62,108 bases of DNA from Cellvibrionaceae bacterium. GTDB lineage: Bacteria > Pseudomonadota > Gammaproteobacteria > Pseudomonadales > Cellvibrionaceae. The position numbers and the translations under genes were made by a program. Positions 27,517 through 36,110 of the stretch are shown piece by piece. The stretch spans positions 1 to 62,108 of the forward strand of contig JAOXRT010000124.1 in assembly GCA_025800365.1 (NCBI GenBank), written 5' to 3'. A model generated the notes under the pieces. The model saw only the letters and a list, made by a program, of their open reading frames with translations. It was not told the origin of the DNA and made no database searches. How positions within the stretch are numbered: the first letter of the stretch is position 1; every line of letters begins with the position of its first letter.

Positions 27517-28778
27517 TGTTACGTAGTATCTCGATTCGTGCTCGCCTACTTTGGTACAGCATCGCACTTTCAGCAATTATTATTGCCTCACTGGTGGGTT
27601 TACATAACTCAGCCTTAGAAGCCGTTGAAAGCACTGCCTTACAATCAGCCCGCGCTATGGCAATGACAATGAATGCCGCCCGAATACACTACAATAAAAA
27701 CGTGGCGAAGCCCCTGAGCAAACAAAATAATATTTATATTGGGGCGGATTATCATGGCAAAGAACTGGCGCTGCCAAATCCGGCAACCTTCACCATCGAA
27801 GTTGCCCAAATGGTTAGCCAACAGCAGCCCAATATACGGGTTCGCATGTTTAGCGAGCACCCCTTCCCCAACCGAATCAAAGATGGCGGTGCGAAATCAG
27901 ATTTTGAAAAACTCGCCTTACAAAAGTTTCGAGAGCAAAAAGCCACTGGCAAGAAAATTGAAGCTGTATTTAAAAGCTCTCATCAAAGTAACAAACTAAG
28001 CTTTGACTATGTTGAACCACTGGTAATGCAAGAGGGCTGCATAGGGTGCCACAATAGCTTGCCAAACAGCCCTAAAACCGATTGGAAAGTCGGCGATATA
28101 CGTGGAGGCCTCTCGATACACCACGCCATGGTAAACACTCCATCACTAAGCAAGCTGGAAAATATAGCCAAACTGAGTATATTTTTAATTGCAGCCAGCT
28201 CTATATTTATGTTGGTTTGGAGCTATAGGCAATCTAAGAAGCAGCTGCAAAGTAGCACGCAGGATTTCCTTAAAATTGCCAATAGTGATCCTTTAACGGG
28301 TTTATTGAATAGGCGCGGGTTTGAAGAGGCCCTGCAGCACAGCTGGGGCGAACACCAACGCCACCGCCAAGATATCTCGGTTATTTATTGCGACTTGGAT
28401 AATTTCAAATCCCTCAACGACAAATACGGTCATGCCAGTGGTGATATGCAGCTAATTGGCGCGGCCTCCTTGATCCGCAATACATTACGCCAAGGAGTTG
28501 ATTTCGCAGCAAGAATAGGCGGTGATGAATTTGTCATCGTACTCAGCAACACCAATCTCAAAGGTGCCGAGAAAGTCGCTAAGAGGCTAATCGATAGCAG
28601 TCGCTCCTACAATGGCGAACACCCCATGTTGTGGAGCCTAGGCGTAGCCAGCAGTAAAGTTTCCAATACTGGCAATCCCAAGACATTAATCAGCAAGGCA
28701 GACCAAGCCATGTACCGAGCAAAGTCTTCTGTGCAAGCCAGCTACCACGTCCACCAGAACGATTCTGATTCTGCCTAG
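27516..28778 (+). CDS. Tll0287-like haem-sensor diguanylate cyclase
   Basis: 420 residues. Membrane helix (about 12-34), periplasmic domain with the hallmarks of the Tll0287-like (DUF3365) family including a CIGCH haem c motif near 174-178, second helix (about 215-233), then a GGDEF domain (about 255-410). GGDEF itself is intact (IGGDEFVIVLS), so it should make c-di-GMP; the RxxD inhibitory site is displaced by one residue and may not work. Redox or gas sensing through a periplasmic c-type haem is the natural inference. The start is a GTG overlapping the stop of the upstream phosphodiesterase gene. Confidence 0.85.
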   Translation: MLRSISIRARLLWYSIALSAIIIASLVGLHNSALEAVESTALQSARAMAMTMNAARIHYNKNVAKPLSKQNNIYIGADYHGKELALPNPATFTIEVAQMVSQQQPNIRVRMFSEHPFPNRIKDGGAKSDFEKLALQKFREQKATGKKIEAVFKSSHQSNKLSFDYVEPLVMQEGCIGCHNSLPNSPKTDWKVGDIRGGLSIHHAMVNTPSLSKLENIAKLSIFLIAASSIFMLVWSYRQSKKQLQSSTQDFLKIANSDPLTGLLNRRGFEEALQHSWGEHQRHRQDISVIYCDLDNFKSLNDKYGHASGDMQLIGAASLIRNTLRQGVDFAARIGGDEFVIVLSNTNLKGAEKVAKRLIDSSRSYNGEHPMLWSLGVASSKVSNTGNPKTLISKADQAMYRAKSSVQASYHVHQNDSDSA

Positions 28779-28893
28779 GAAGGCTGATCCGTAAAAGCGG
28801 ACACGTTTATCTCCGCTCCTAACTTACACTATTCCCATGTTAAAGAGCCCTGTATCCACAGGGCTCACCAATCACCGCAATTTGGGAAGAGCC

Positions 28894-29085
28894 ATGACAA
28901 ATTTCTGGAAAGTAATCGGTGTCTTGCTGCTAATCTGGGTCGTTTACGATCTATATGCCGGCTACACCATCCTACATGAAGTTATCTACCGAGAAGAATC
29001 CCCAACACTCTACTGGGGTGGTTTAGGCCTTTGGTTAGTATTAGCGATTAGCTGCTTTTACTCCTGGGAAAGCGAAGATTATTAA
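28894..29085 (+). CDS. Small two-helix membrane protein
   Basis: 63 residues from the ATG at 28894, preceded by GGAAGAG; an in-frame start 57 bases upstream would add a non-conserved-looking leader. Two hydrophobic helices (about 5-22 and 42-58) are separated by a charged loop, HEVIYREESPTLYWGG. No family recognised. It precedes the DUF4136 lipoprotein gene by 34 bases and may share its transcript. Confidence 0.5.
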   Translation: MTNFWKVIGVLLLIWVVYDLYAGYTILHEVIYREESPTLYWGGLGLWLVLAISCFYSWESEDY

Positions 29086-29119
29086 CATAGCGTAACTTGA
29101 TAAAGTTTTAGGAAGTATT

Positions 29120-29653
29120 ATGAAAGCCATAAAATATTTGATGTTGGCAACACTAAGCATAGCTCTAGTAGCCTGTAATAAAGGCAATATTCAAAGTGAT
29201 TATGACACTGCAACCCAGTTCAGTGAATTTAAACGCTTCTACTTAGTATCCTCAAGACAAAGCACTTTACGGGATACTCAAATTACCGAAATGGAGTTAA
29301 AGCGTGTAGAGCGCGCCATAGCGAGCCAGATGAAGGGGCGTTTCGACGAGGTTTTTAATCCTCTTGAAGCCGACATTATTGCCAGCTACTACCTTGACTC
29401 CGGGAAGCGTGACGGCATGAGCCTAAGCGGTAATTACAGCGGCAGCGCTAATAGTGGTTCGTGGAGAGCCAAAGCAAAAGAAGCAGATAGCCTAGAGCCC
29501 GAGCTTATTATCGACTTAAACTCCAACAAGAGTGGAAAGATGTTATGGCGCGGCAGTGTAAAACTAGGCAAGGCCAGTAAAGCCAAGCCTGAAGCACGTC
29601 AAGCGCTTTATGAAGCTGAAATTGCCAAGTTGTTGAAGACAATTCCTCAGTAA
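29120..29653 (+). CDS. DUF4136-family lipoprotein
   Basis: 177 residues with a lipoprotein signal peptide and lipobox LVAC (cysteine 19). The sequence after it (SDYDTATQFSEFKRFYLV) and the later EADIIASYYLDSG resemble DUF4136, a group of envelope lipoproteins with no known activity. A GGAAG precedes the ATG. The gene converges on the RstA-like regulator. Confidence 0.75.
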   Translation: MKAIKYLMLATLSIALVACNKGNIQSDYDTATQFSEFKRFYLVSSRQSTLRDTQITEMELKRVERAIASQMKGRFDEVFNPLEADIIASYYLDSGKRDGMSLSGNYSGSANSGSWRAKAKEADSLEPELIIDLNSNKSGKMLWRGSVKLGKASKAKPEARQALYEAEIAKLLKTIPQ

Positions 29654-29668
29654 ATGCTCGACATTGCC

Positions 29669-29686
29669 AAGGGCCGCAAGGCCCTT
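29669..29686. terminator. Bidirectional hairpin between convergent genes
   Basis: AAGGGCC, GCAA loop, GGCCCTT: a perfect seven-pair stem. It overlaps the stop codon of the leftward response regulator gene and follows the DUF4136 gene by 15 bases. The T run is short. Confidence 0.6.
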
Positions 29687-30401
29687 AAACACTTCCCTCA
29701 ATCGAGCAGGCTAAGACATAGCCCTGATTACGAACGGTTTTGATCAATTCTGGATTTTTGGGGTCTAACTCTACCTTTGACCTAAGTCTCGATATCAGCA
29801 AATCAACCTGTCGATTCACTCCGTCATATTCTATTCCGCGAATATGTTTGAAAATCATATCCCGACTAATGACCTTGCCCGGATTGGTAAAGAATAACTC
29901 CAACACGCGAAATTCTAGATCGCCAAGGTGTATGCCGTGACCGTTTATCTCCAGCTTACGTCGTGCTCTATCAAGAGCCAAACCGTTATAACTAAGTTTA
30001 GAGAGCGTCTCGGGCGCTGAATCTTTTTCAGTTAACTCAGGCGCTCTCAGATAAGCTCTCGCTTTTGCCAACAACAACCTAGGTTCAATTGGCTTAGGAA
30101 TATAATCATCGGCACCAATCTCTAAACCCACCACCTGATCAATAACATCGGTACGGGCCGTCAACATTATAATCTTGCCAGAATATTGGCCTCGAACATG
30201 TCGGCAGACTTCAAAGCCATCCATTTCGGGCAGCATCAAATCTAAAAAAACTAAATCATAGTCTTCTTCAACGATACGCTTGCAGGCCAATTCAGCATTG
30301 GGCTCGATAAAGCATTGAAATTCATACTTACTTAGAAAGTCCGAGGTTAGCTCAGCCAATTCCAGGTCGTCTTCAACGATTAATATCCTATGCTTATCCA
30401 T
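29685..30401 (-). CDS. RstA-like OmpR-family response regulator
   Basis: 238 residues. Receiver domain with acidic pocket EDD (near 10-12), phosphoacceptor Asp54 in VFLDLMLPEMDG, and the conserved Lys in IPKPIEP. The C-terminal winged helix (about 140-235) ends in GIEYDGVNRQVDLLISRLRS and IKTVRNQGYVLA, which closely resemble the end of E. coli RstA from memory. Its kinase is encoded at the other end of the same operon, with two envelope proteins between them; the start overlaps the barrel gene by eight bases. Confidence 0.88.
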   Translation of the reverse strand: MDKHRILIVEDDLELAELTSDFLSKYEFQCFIEPNAELACKRIVEEDYDLVFLDLMLPEMDGFEVCRHVRGQYSGKIIMLTARTDVIDQVVGLEIGADDYIPKPIEPRLLLAKARAYLRAPELTEKDSAPETLSKLSYNGLALDRARRKLEINGHGIHLGDLEFRVLELFFTNPGKVISRDMIFKHIRGIEYDGVNRQVDLLISRLRSKVELDPKNPELIKTVRNQGYVLACSIEGSV

Positions 30402-31731
30402 CCCAAACCCAACCTAGGCCCAATGAGACAACGTTTCGATCATCCAATTCATGTGATGAGGAATTGTGGCGCTCTGATCGCAGATTTAAGTTTAACTCTA
30501 AGCTTGAGTTAATCTTTTTAGACAACTCTAATTTTACTCGGCTGTAGTTATCAACACCGCTGCTTAGCCCCTTATAGTCTATATACCGCCAACCGGCCTT
30601 AATAACATAATCATTGTTTAAGGGCTTTTCTATATCAAAGCCATAACTACTGCTGTGATAATCTAGAAAACGAGCCTGACTCACGGCCGGTGCTGAAAAG
30701 TTCAGACGACAGACTTGACAGAAACCCCAAACATTATTTTCAGAGAATTTATAATGGGCCGACAGACTCATAAATTCGTCGAACAACGGCGTGGAGAACA
30801 ACAATGTGGCTGAGCGAGTTTCTGTTCGGTCAATTTCCTCGTGCTGACTATAGTTTCTTCTGAGTGACTCAATTATCAAAGACGCTTCATTTTGATCTAC
30901 ACTCCAGTTTAGCCCCATATAATTACCAACGCTGCTAAACTCTAGATCAGCAGCCGACTTTTGCTGCCACCAAGTAATGCCCGCTACCGCAGCCAGATTG
31001 CTATTAATCTCGGTTTTAAACTCCAATCCAGCCTTAATACTATTGACATCATAGTGATCATTATTTGCATAAGAACGATTGTAGAATCGGTTTCTCACGA
31101 TTAACTGACTAGGCTTACTACCAAAGATTTCAAACTGCTTTGCATAGGCAAGCTCCGCAGAGATAGCCACATACTCGTCACCCTGCCCTGCATCACAAGC
31201 ACTCTGCACGCAGCCTACATTTTCAAACTCATCACGGACATCAGCCCCTAATGCAGCCGGATCGTAAAAATCAAGAACTGGTCTATCCACAATACCAAAG
31301 ACCGGAATACCCTCAAGCAAAGAGCCAGCGAAGCCTAAATCCTGGCTAAAGGAAGTTGGCCGACTGTCATAGCCCACCCTGGGTTTAACAAGTAGAGCAA
31401 AGTTAGATGCTTGCTGGCCTTCTTGCTTGATTTTTCGCTTAACCTCGCAATGCTGAATCAACAAGTTAAGGTTATCTTTTACCAACTCTGGGACATTTTC
31501 AGCAACGATAATCTGCTGTGCATTAGACTTCGCTTCAGAGCACTGATCATCCTTTACCAGCAACTGTACCAACTTCGCACGCGCCAAGTGATTATCTGGG
31601 TCATTTGATAGAGCTTCTCGCAAATGACCTTCATCAGCTTGCGACTGCGCGTACAGGTCAGCGCTCCACAAGGAACATAGACTTAAAACGGTAATGAAAC
31701 TGAAAAGCTGCGTCGGTTTAAATACCTTCAT
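30394..31731 (-). CDS. Outer-membrane protein with TPR domain and beta-barrel
   Basis: 445 residues from the ATG at 31731, which has GAGGAG before it. Signal peptide (about 1-28), a helical repeat region (about 32-105, REALSNDPDNHLARAKLVQLL), then from about residue 115 a series of alternating amphipathic strands up to a final aromatic W (VSLGLGWVWDG), as in outer-membrane barrels. The TPR plus barrel design recalls DUF560/Slam proteins, but the family is not certain. Two Cys pairs (VGCVQSACDAG and FCQVCRL) may form disulfides in loops. It sits between kinase and regulator genes and overlaps both neighbours, so it may sense or be made on demand for the same signal. Confidence 0.7.
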   Translation of the reverse strand: MKVFKPTQLFSFITVLSLCSLWSADLYAQSQADEGHLREALSNDPDNHLARAKLVQLLVKDDQCSEAKSNAQQIIVAENVPELVKDNLNLLIQHCEVKRKIKQEGQQASNFALLVKPRVGYDSRPTSFSQDLGFAGSLLEGIPVFGIVDRPVLDFYDPAALGADVRDEFENVGCVQSACDAGQGDEYVAISAELAYAKQFEIFGSKPSQLIVRNRFYNRSYANNDHYDVNSIKAGLEFKTEINSNLAAVAGITWWQQKSAADLEFSSVGNYMGLNWSVDQNEASLIIESLRRNYSQHEEIDRTETRSATLLFSTPLFDEFMSLSAHYKFSENNVWGFCQVCRLNFSAPAVSQARFLDYHSSSYGFDIEKPLNNDYVIKAGWRYIDYKGLSSGVDNYSRVKLELSKKINSSLELNLNLRSERHNSSSHELDDRNVVSLGLGWVWDG

Positions 31732-32200
31732 CCAGCTCCTCCTCTGCAAGCACACCACTTGGATCATCCAATAAATTACTTTTATCTAAAATATTAATTT
31801 TTTCTTCTACGCTACCACTAACACCCACACCAAACTGACGCTGCGAATCTTTCAACCAGTCCTGCCACTGTTGCTCACTAACGAGCCCCTGCCCAGAGCT
31901 TCCCACAACAACGGGCTTTGAGGTCTTGTTACTAGACTCTTTATCCACTTCGCTTTTATTACTTCTCAGCGGCTTGCCATCTTTGCCAGTTTGACTTTTC
32001 TCTTTCTTCTCTATTTTCTTAGGCTCAACAGCCTTTGATTCAATTGCTTTTGGCTCGAGCTGCTTTGATTCTTGTTTATTTAACTCTTGCTTTTCCGGAA
32101 CAGGATCAATATCAAGCTCACTGGCAACAACTGGCGAACTTGCAAGAACGCAGTATAACAATGAGAAGACAAGCAATACTAATCGATTTAGGCTAAACAT
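31718..32200 (-). CDS. Periplasmic Lys/Glu-rich protein in the kinase-regulator operon
   Basis: 161 residues from the ATG at 32200. Signal peptide (about 1-28, ending VVAS). Residues 30-95 are almost wholly Lys, Glu, Ser and Pro in an imperfect repeat (KQ-LEPKAIESKAVEPKKIEKKEK), likely extended. The last 65 residues look folded (SEQQWQDWLKDSQRQFG) and end acidic (AEEELDEGI). No known family. It overlaps the kinase gene by eight bases and the barrel gene by fourteen. A tether across the periplasm between barrel and kinase is one idea. Confidence 0.6.
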   Translation of the reverse strand: MFSLNRLVLLVFSLLYCVLASSPVVASELDIDPVPEKQELNKQESKQLEPKAIESKAVEPKKIEKKEKSQTGKDGKPLRSNKSEVDKESSNKTSKPVVVGSSGQGLVSEQQWQDWLKDSQRQFGVGVSGSVEEKINILDKSNLLDDPSGVLAEEELDEGI

Positions 32201-33758
32201 GCTTACCCTCCTCGACATCTTCATTTTTAATGGGAATGAGCATATAAAATGCAGCCCCTTTGCCGGACCTATTACTTGCTTCAACTTTTCCGCCGTGCAG
32301 TAATGCTATTTTCTTAACAATAGACAAACCAAACCCAAACCCAAGGCTTGCTTCACCACGGCTTTTATCAGCCTTATAAAAGGGATCAAACAATTTATCA
32401 TTTCCATTTAATGGCAGGCCGGGGCCATCATCCAACACAGCAAATTCGAGTTCTCCATTTCGAGTTGAAACACTTAAAATAATTTCCGCATCAGCGAAAC
32501 GACTAGCATTCTGCAATAGATTTTGTAAAGCCTGATAGATAAGCTCTCTATCTATGAAGCAAGCTTGTTCACCATCGCCCAAGCTCACGTGAGGCACATA
32601 AGTCAAATGCTTATTAACCTCACAAAAACCAGCAAGGATCTCTTTGGCTAAAAGCTCCACATCAACCTTTCGCAATGATAACTTTTGATTCACACTCAGC
32701 TGCTCATAGGATAACAACTGCTTGATTAAGGACTCCATATGAAGCAGGTCACGCTTCAGTGGCAAGGCGGCCTTCCCCACATCCTCTTCTATCGACTCCA
32801 CCCTAAACAGCATACGTGAAATGGGCGTTCTAAGATCATGCGAGATCGCTCTGATGGCATAGTTCTTTTCTTGTAGCAAATACTTGATTCTTTCAACAAG
32901 CTGTACGATTGTTTCACCAATAGAAGCAATCGATTCACTATGATAGGGAATGGATGCAAGCCCCAGTTGTTCTCGGCTAATAGTATCAATGTCCAACTGA
33001 ACCTTTTGGATTTCTCTTGTTAAGTACTTAAGAATCATTAGAACGAAGCTGGCCAAAAGTAAAAGCACAACAAAAATAATTAAATAGATTTGATTTTTAG
33101 GATAGGGCTCAAAAAGCGGTATCGGACCGAGAACCAGACTATCACTTGTCCCTCCCCATGGAGCTACAACCAACAAATGCTCTGCCTTATCAAACTGCTT
33201 TTTCCACTGCACTATGATTCGGCCTTGCTGCAATAAAGAGCGCTGTTTATCCGACAATTTCTGCTGCACTTTTTTGGATCGGTATACAGGGAATGGAGCA
33301 ATACGTTTTATTTGATCAAATAAAGCCTGCCGCTCTTTGGCTTGCACCGTACCTAGCTCATTTAGAATCAGAAAGGCCATGGTACTGAACAACTCTTCAC
33401 TGAGTGCCTCTAAGCGAAATACTATGGATTTATTGCCCTCTACTTGAAAGCAGGTCTCATAGCTTTGCCCGCCAACCGTCTTTGTAGAAATATCTAGCCT
33501 TGTAGCACAAGGCTGCTCCTGGGGTTCCAAGCTTATTCCAAGTAGCTCACGAACCAAGTTCAACCACTCATTTTGTTTAGCTGCTGGTTGACGCTGAAGA
33601 CCTACTGACACTAGGTTAGCAACAGGAAGCATATGACTGTCTATATGCTCTAGATAGCGTTTTTCATTCTGCGCTTCCAAAATGGCATAGGACATCCCCC
33701 CCACCAACAGGAACAATGCCACAATAGAACCAAATAAATAAAAGAACAGCCGCTTCAC
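32193..33758 (-). CDS. RstB-like sensor histidine kinase
   Basis: 521 residues, start GTG with AAAGG before it. Helix 1 (about 8-29), large periplasmic domain (about 30-225), helix 2 (about 226-248), HAMP, HisKA with the phosphorylated histidine in AISHDLRTPISR (near 304), and a HATPase_c domain with LLQNASRF (N box), DDGPGLPL (G1) and GFGFGLSIVKK (G2). All catalytic boxes are present. The cognate regulator is the RstA-like protein at the other end of this four-gene overlapping operon. An RstA-box-like site lies 100 bases upstream. Confidence 0.88.
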   Translation of the reverse strand: MKRLFFYLFGSIVALFLLVGGMSYAILEAQNEKRYLEHIDSHMLPVANLVSVGLQRQPAAKQNEWLNLVRELLGISLEPQEQPCATRLDISTKTVGGQSYETCFQVEGNKSIVFRLEALSEELFSTMAFLILNELGTVQAKERQALFDQIKRIAPFPVYRSKKVQQKLSDKQRSLLQQGRIIVQWKKQFDKAEHLLVVAPWGGTSDSLVLGPIPLFEPYPKNQIYLIIFVVLLLLASFVLMILKYLTREIQKVQLDIDTISREQLGLASIPYHSESIASIGETIVQLVERIKYLLQEKNYAIRAISHDLRTPISRMLFRVESIEEDVGKAALPLKRDLLHMESLIKQLLSYEQLSVNQKLSLRKVDVELLAKEILAGFCEVNKHLTYVPHVSLGDGEQACFIDRELIYQALQNLLQNASRFADAEIILSVSTRNGELEFAVLDDGPGLPLNGNDKLFDPFYKADKSRGEASLGFGFGLSIVKKIALLHGGKVEASNRSGKGAAFYMLIPIKNEDVEEGKHV

Positions 33759-33859
33759 TTACCAACCTTTTACAGAAGCCAATTGACGCCTCTCAAGGCA
33801 AATACAATAAGTGATATTTTAGCAGCAGATAGAATCAGTGTTTGCGTACTTTTTTGCTA

Positions 33860-33878
33860 AAATGTATCGCTTTGTATC
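33860..33878 (-). promoter_or_regulatory. RstA-box-like site upstream of the kinase operon
   Basis: On the minus strand TACA-AAGCGA-TACA (33863-33876) has the TACA-N6-TACA skeleton of the E. coli RstA box. A 19-base stretch here is identical but for one base to 37619-37637. It lies about 100 bases before the GTG of the kinase gene. A TAAAAT (minus strand, 33816-33821) is a possible -10. Confidence 0.55.
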
Positions 33879-33985
33879 AATGTCGACAAAGTGGGGGGAT
33901 TAGCGCTACAAATGCCTTAAATAGCCTACTTATGAATATAAATTGGTAACCATCACCATACCGCCTAGGTGGGCCAGAAGATTCT

Positions 33986-35308
33986 TCAGGCGCTCAAGAA
34001 GAGTCGCCTCGGAAAGCTGATCTCTATTCGCAGTCCACGGGTCGCATTCTTAGCCACAATACTGCCATTATTATGCTCGATGGCCCGCTTGCATATTGCC
34101 AAACCTAAGCCATACCCCTGACTACTTCTGGATGGATCTAAACGATAAAACGGTGAGAATATATTATCCAGCTCTGATTCGGGAACCCCCGGCCCCTCAT
34201 CAGTAACGTGGACACAGATTTCCTCTGGCCGATCAAACAGCTCCACATCTATACGGCCATTGGGGGGCGTATACTTCAGCGCATTTCTAATGATATTTTC
34301 AAAGGCCCTTAATAGCATCTCCCTATTCGCGCTCATTAACAGCTCGTCCGGCACATTACTTTGATGAAGAGAGACCCTACAGGAGCCACGGCCAATTTCC
34401 ACATCAACCCTTTCAATGGTACTTTGCAAAAAACCTTTTAACTCGACACAGTCATTCAGAGGGTAATCAGGATTGTTTTCCAGCTGACTCACCGTCAGTA
34501 TTTGATCGATCAAATCATCCAGGCGATCCAGCTCTGCCTTTACACGATCGAAGTCCTTGGCAGTAATATTTTCTTGCTTTTGCTCCAGCAGGCCAAGACT
34601 CAATCTAACTCGGGTCAAGGGTGATCTTAATTCATGAGACACATCGCCAAGCAAGACTTTTAACGACTGTTGTTTTTCCTGAAGTTCAAGGGCCATTTTG
34701 TCGAAATCACCAGCCAAGCTTACCAGCTCATCTTTTCGCCCACCTAATCTTGGTAAGATTTTCTCAAATTTGCCCTCTGCTAAGTTCCTAGCACCCTCTG
34801 AGAGCATTCTGATAGGCCTTGATAAATACCAAGCCAGCCAAAAACTGGCAATAAGCCCACCTAGAAAGTAAACCAATACTCTAACTTTTTTCTTGTGCTT
34901 CCCCTGCAGTAGAGAAGGCTCTTTGATCTCTTCAGGAATAAAAGTAAGAACCTCAAAGCTCTCGCCTTTTTGGCCACGAACCAGCTGTCGATGTATGCGC
35001 TCAGAGTTGCTTATTAAGCTTGGAATATTACGATCTAGAATCTCCTGGCCGGATGCATCTAGAACCCAGATTCTAGGCCGCATCTCTCGATTTTCATGAA
35101 TAAACTTACGAGCAACGCCTTCTTCAGATTCTGCCAGCAAATAAGTAATAAACTGTACTCTTTGCAGCTGAACTCTTCTAAGCTTTTCAGACGAAAACTG
35201 CTTTTGAGATAACGCTAATCGCTCACCACTTACCAGGAAAAATATTGTGGCAACCCCATAATTGACCACAATCAACCAAAAGAAAATCTTCCAGAAGATC
35301 CTAGACAT
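33986..35308 (-). CDS. CpxA-like sensor histidine kinase
   Basis: 440 residues from the ATG at 35308; a TTG four codons upstream is the alternative. Helix 1 (about 5-24), periplasmic domain (about 25-145), helix 2 (about 146-163), HAMP (RPIRMLSEGARNLAEGKFE), HisKA with the histidine in GDVSHELRSPLTRVR (near 223), and an ATPase domain with NIIRNALKYTPP, DEGPGVPE and GYGLGLAICKRA. The layout and the SHELRSPLTR box recall CpxA, the envelope-stress kinase. It overlaps the regulator gene upstream by eight bases. Confidence 0.85.
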   Translation of the reverse strand: MSRIFWKIFFWLIVVNYGVATIFFLVSGERLALSQKQFSSEKLRRVQLQRVQFITYLLAESEEGVARKFIHENREMRPRIWVLDASGQEILDRNIPSLISNSERIHRQLVRGQKGESFEVLTFIPEEIKEPSLLQGKHKKKVRVLVYFLGGLIASFWLAWYLSRPIRMLSEGARNLAEGKFEKILPRLGGRKDELVSLAGDFDKMALELQEKQQSLKVLLGDVSHELRSPLTRVRLSLGLLEQKQENITAKDFDRVKAELDRLDDLIDQILTVSQLENNPDYPLNDCVELKGFLQSTIERVDVEIGRGSCRVSLHQSNVPDELLMSANREMLLRAFENIIRNALKYTPPNGRIDVELFDRPEEICVHVTDEGPGVPESELDNIFSPFYRLDPSRSSQGYGLGLAICKRAIEHNNGSIVAKNATRGLRIEISFPRRLFLSA

Positions 35309-35987
35309 TTTCCAGCTCAATTAACTCATACCCGACACCCCGACAGGTAGCCAGCTTCACATTAGCTGCGTCGATCTTCTTCCTAAGATTGCTAACATGC
35401 ATATCCAAAGTTCGATCATAACTCTCATATTTTCTTCCAATGACATTCTGAAAAAGCTCTTCCTTACTGACGACCTTGGCGGGCCTAAACAGCAAGTATT
35501 CCAGCAGATCATATTCTGTAGCCGTTAAACTCACAGTTTCGCCATCGACTTTAACCTCTCTACGCGCCTGTATCAGTTCAAGATTAGCTAAGCAAGCGTT
35601 GCTTTCTGTAACAGCCTTGCTTGTACGGCGCAAGATAGCCTTAATACGCGCACTCAATTCAACGGGGTTGTATGGCTTTGTCAGATAGTCATCGGCACCC
35701 AACTCAAAGCCCATAACTTTTGTCATATCTTCATGCTTTGCGGTCAACATAAGCACAGGTACATCGGAGTCAATCCGTATACGTTTTAATACATCAAGGC
35801 CATTCATTTGAGGCATCATAATATCCAGTAGAATAATATCCGGCTGATTTTTTTCTAGAAAATCAAGCCCCTCCATACCCGAGCTGGCAGTGTCCACCTT
35901 AAAGCCTTCAAAACTCAGATATTCAGCCAGCAACTCACATGCATCGAGATCATCCTCTATCACTAAAACGTGGTTTTTCCCCACCAT
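35301..35987 (-). CDS. CpxR-like OmpR-family response regulator
   Basis: 228 residues from the ATG at 35987; a TTG two codons upstream is less likely. Receiver with Asp55 in ILLDIMMPQMNG, TAK and Lys in LTKPYNP; the winged-helix domain ends YESYDRTLDMHVSNLRKKID and CRGVGYELIE, similar to CpxR. Partner of the CpxA-like kinase next door. A TTTAC-N6-TTTAC element sits in the divergent region to the right and may be its own binding site, giving autoregulation. Confidence 0.87.
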   Translation of the reverse strand: MVGKNHVLVIEDDLDACELLAEYLSFEGFKVDTASSGMEGLDFLEKNQPDIILLDIMMPQMNGLDVLKRIRIDSDVPVLMLTAKHEDMTKVMGFELGADDYLTKPYNPVELSARIKAILRRTSKAVTESNACLANLELIQARREVKVDGETVSLTATEYDLLEYLLFRPAKVVSKEELFQNVIGRKYESYDRTLDMHVSNLRKKIDAANVKLATCRGVGYELIELENV

Positions 35988-36010
35988 AATCAACCATTAG
36001 CCAAAGCTTA

Positions 36011-36026
36011 TTTACAAAAAATTTAC
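36011..36026. promoter_or_regulatory. CpxR-box-like direct repeat in the divergent region
   Basis: TTTAC at 36011-36015 and again at 36022-36026, eleven bases apart start to start. This is the complement of GTAAA-N6-GTAAA, within the spacing range reported for CpxR boxes. It stands between the CpxR-like gene and the rightward secreted-protein gene at 36111. Confidence 0.45.
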
Positions 36027-36110
36027 ACTACCATAACGGATATTTGACTGAAACTTTTTCATGCTTAATTCAACATACACCACATCTTAATCTAAAGGCA
36101 AGAGTCCCCC

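Noticed and set aside
28837-28893. N-terminal extension of the small two-helix protein
   Set aside because: The internal ATG at 28894 has a Shine-Dalgarno sequence and the membrane helix follows it at once; the leader has no matching site.
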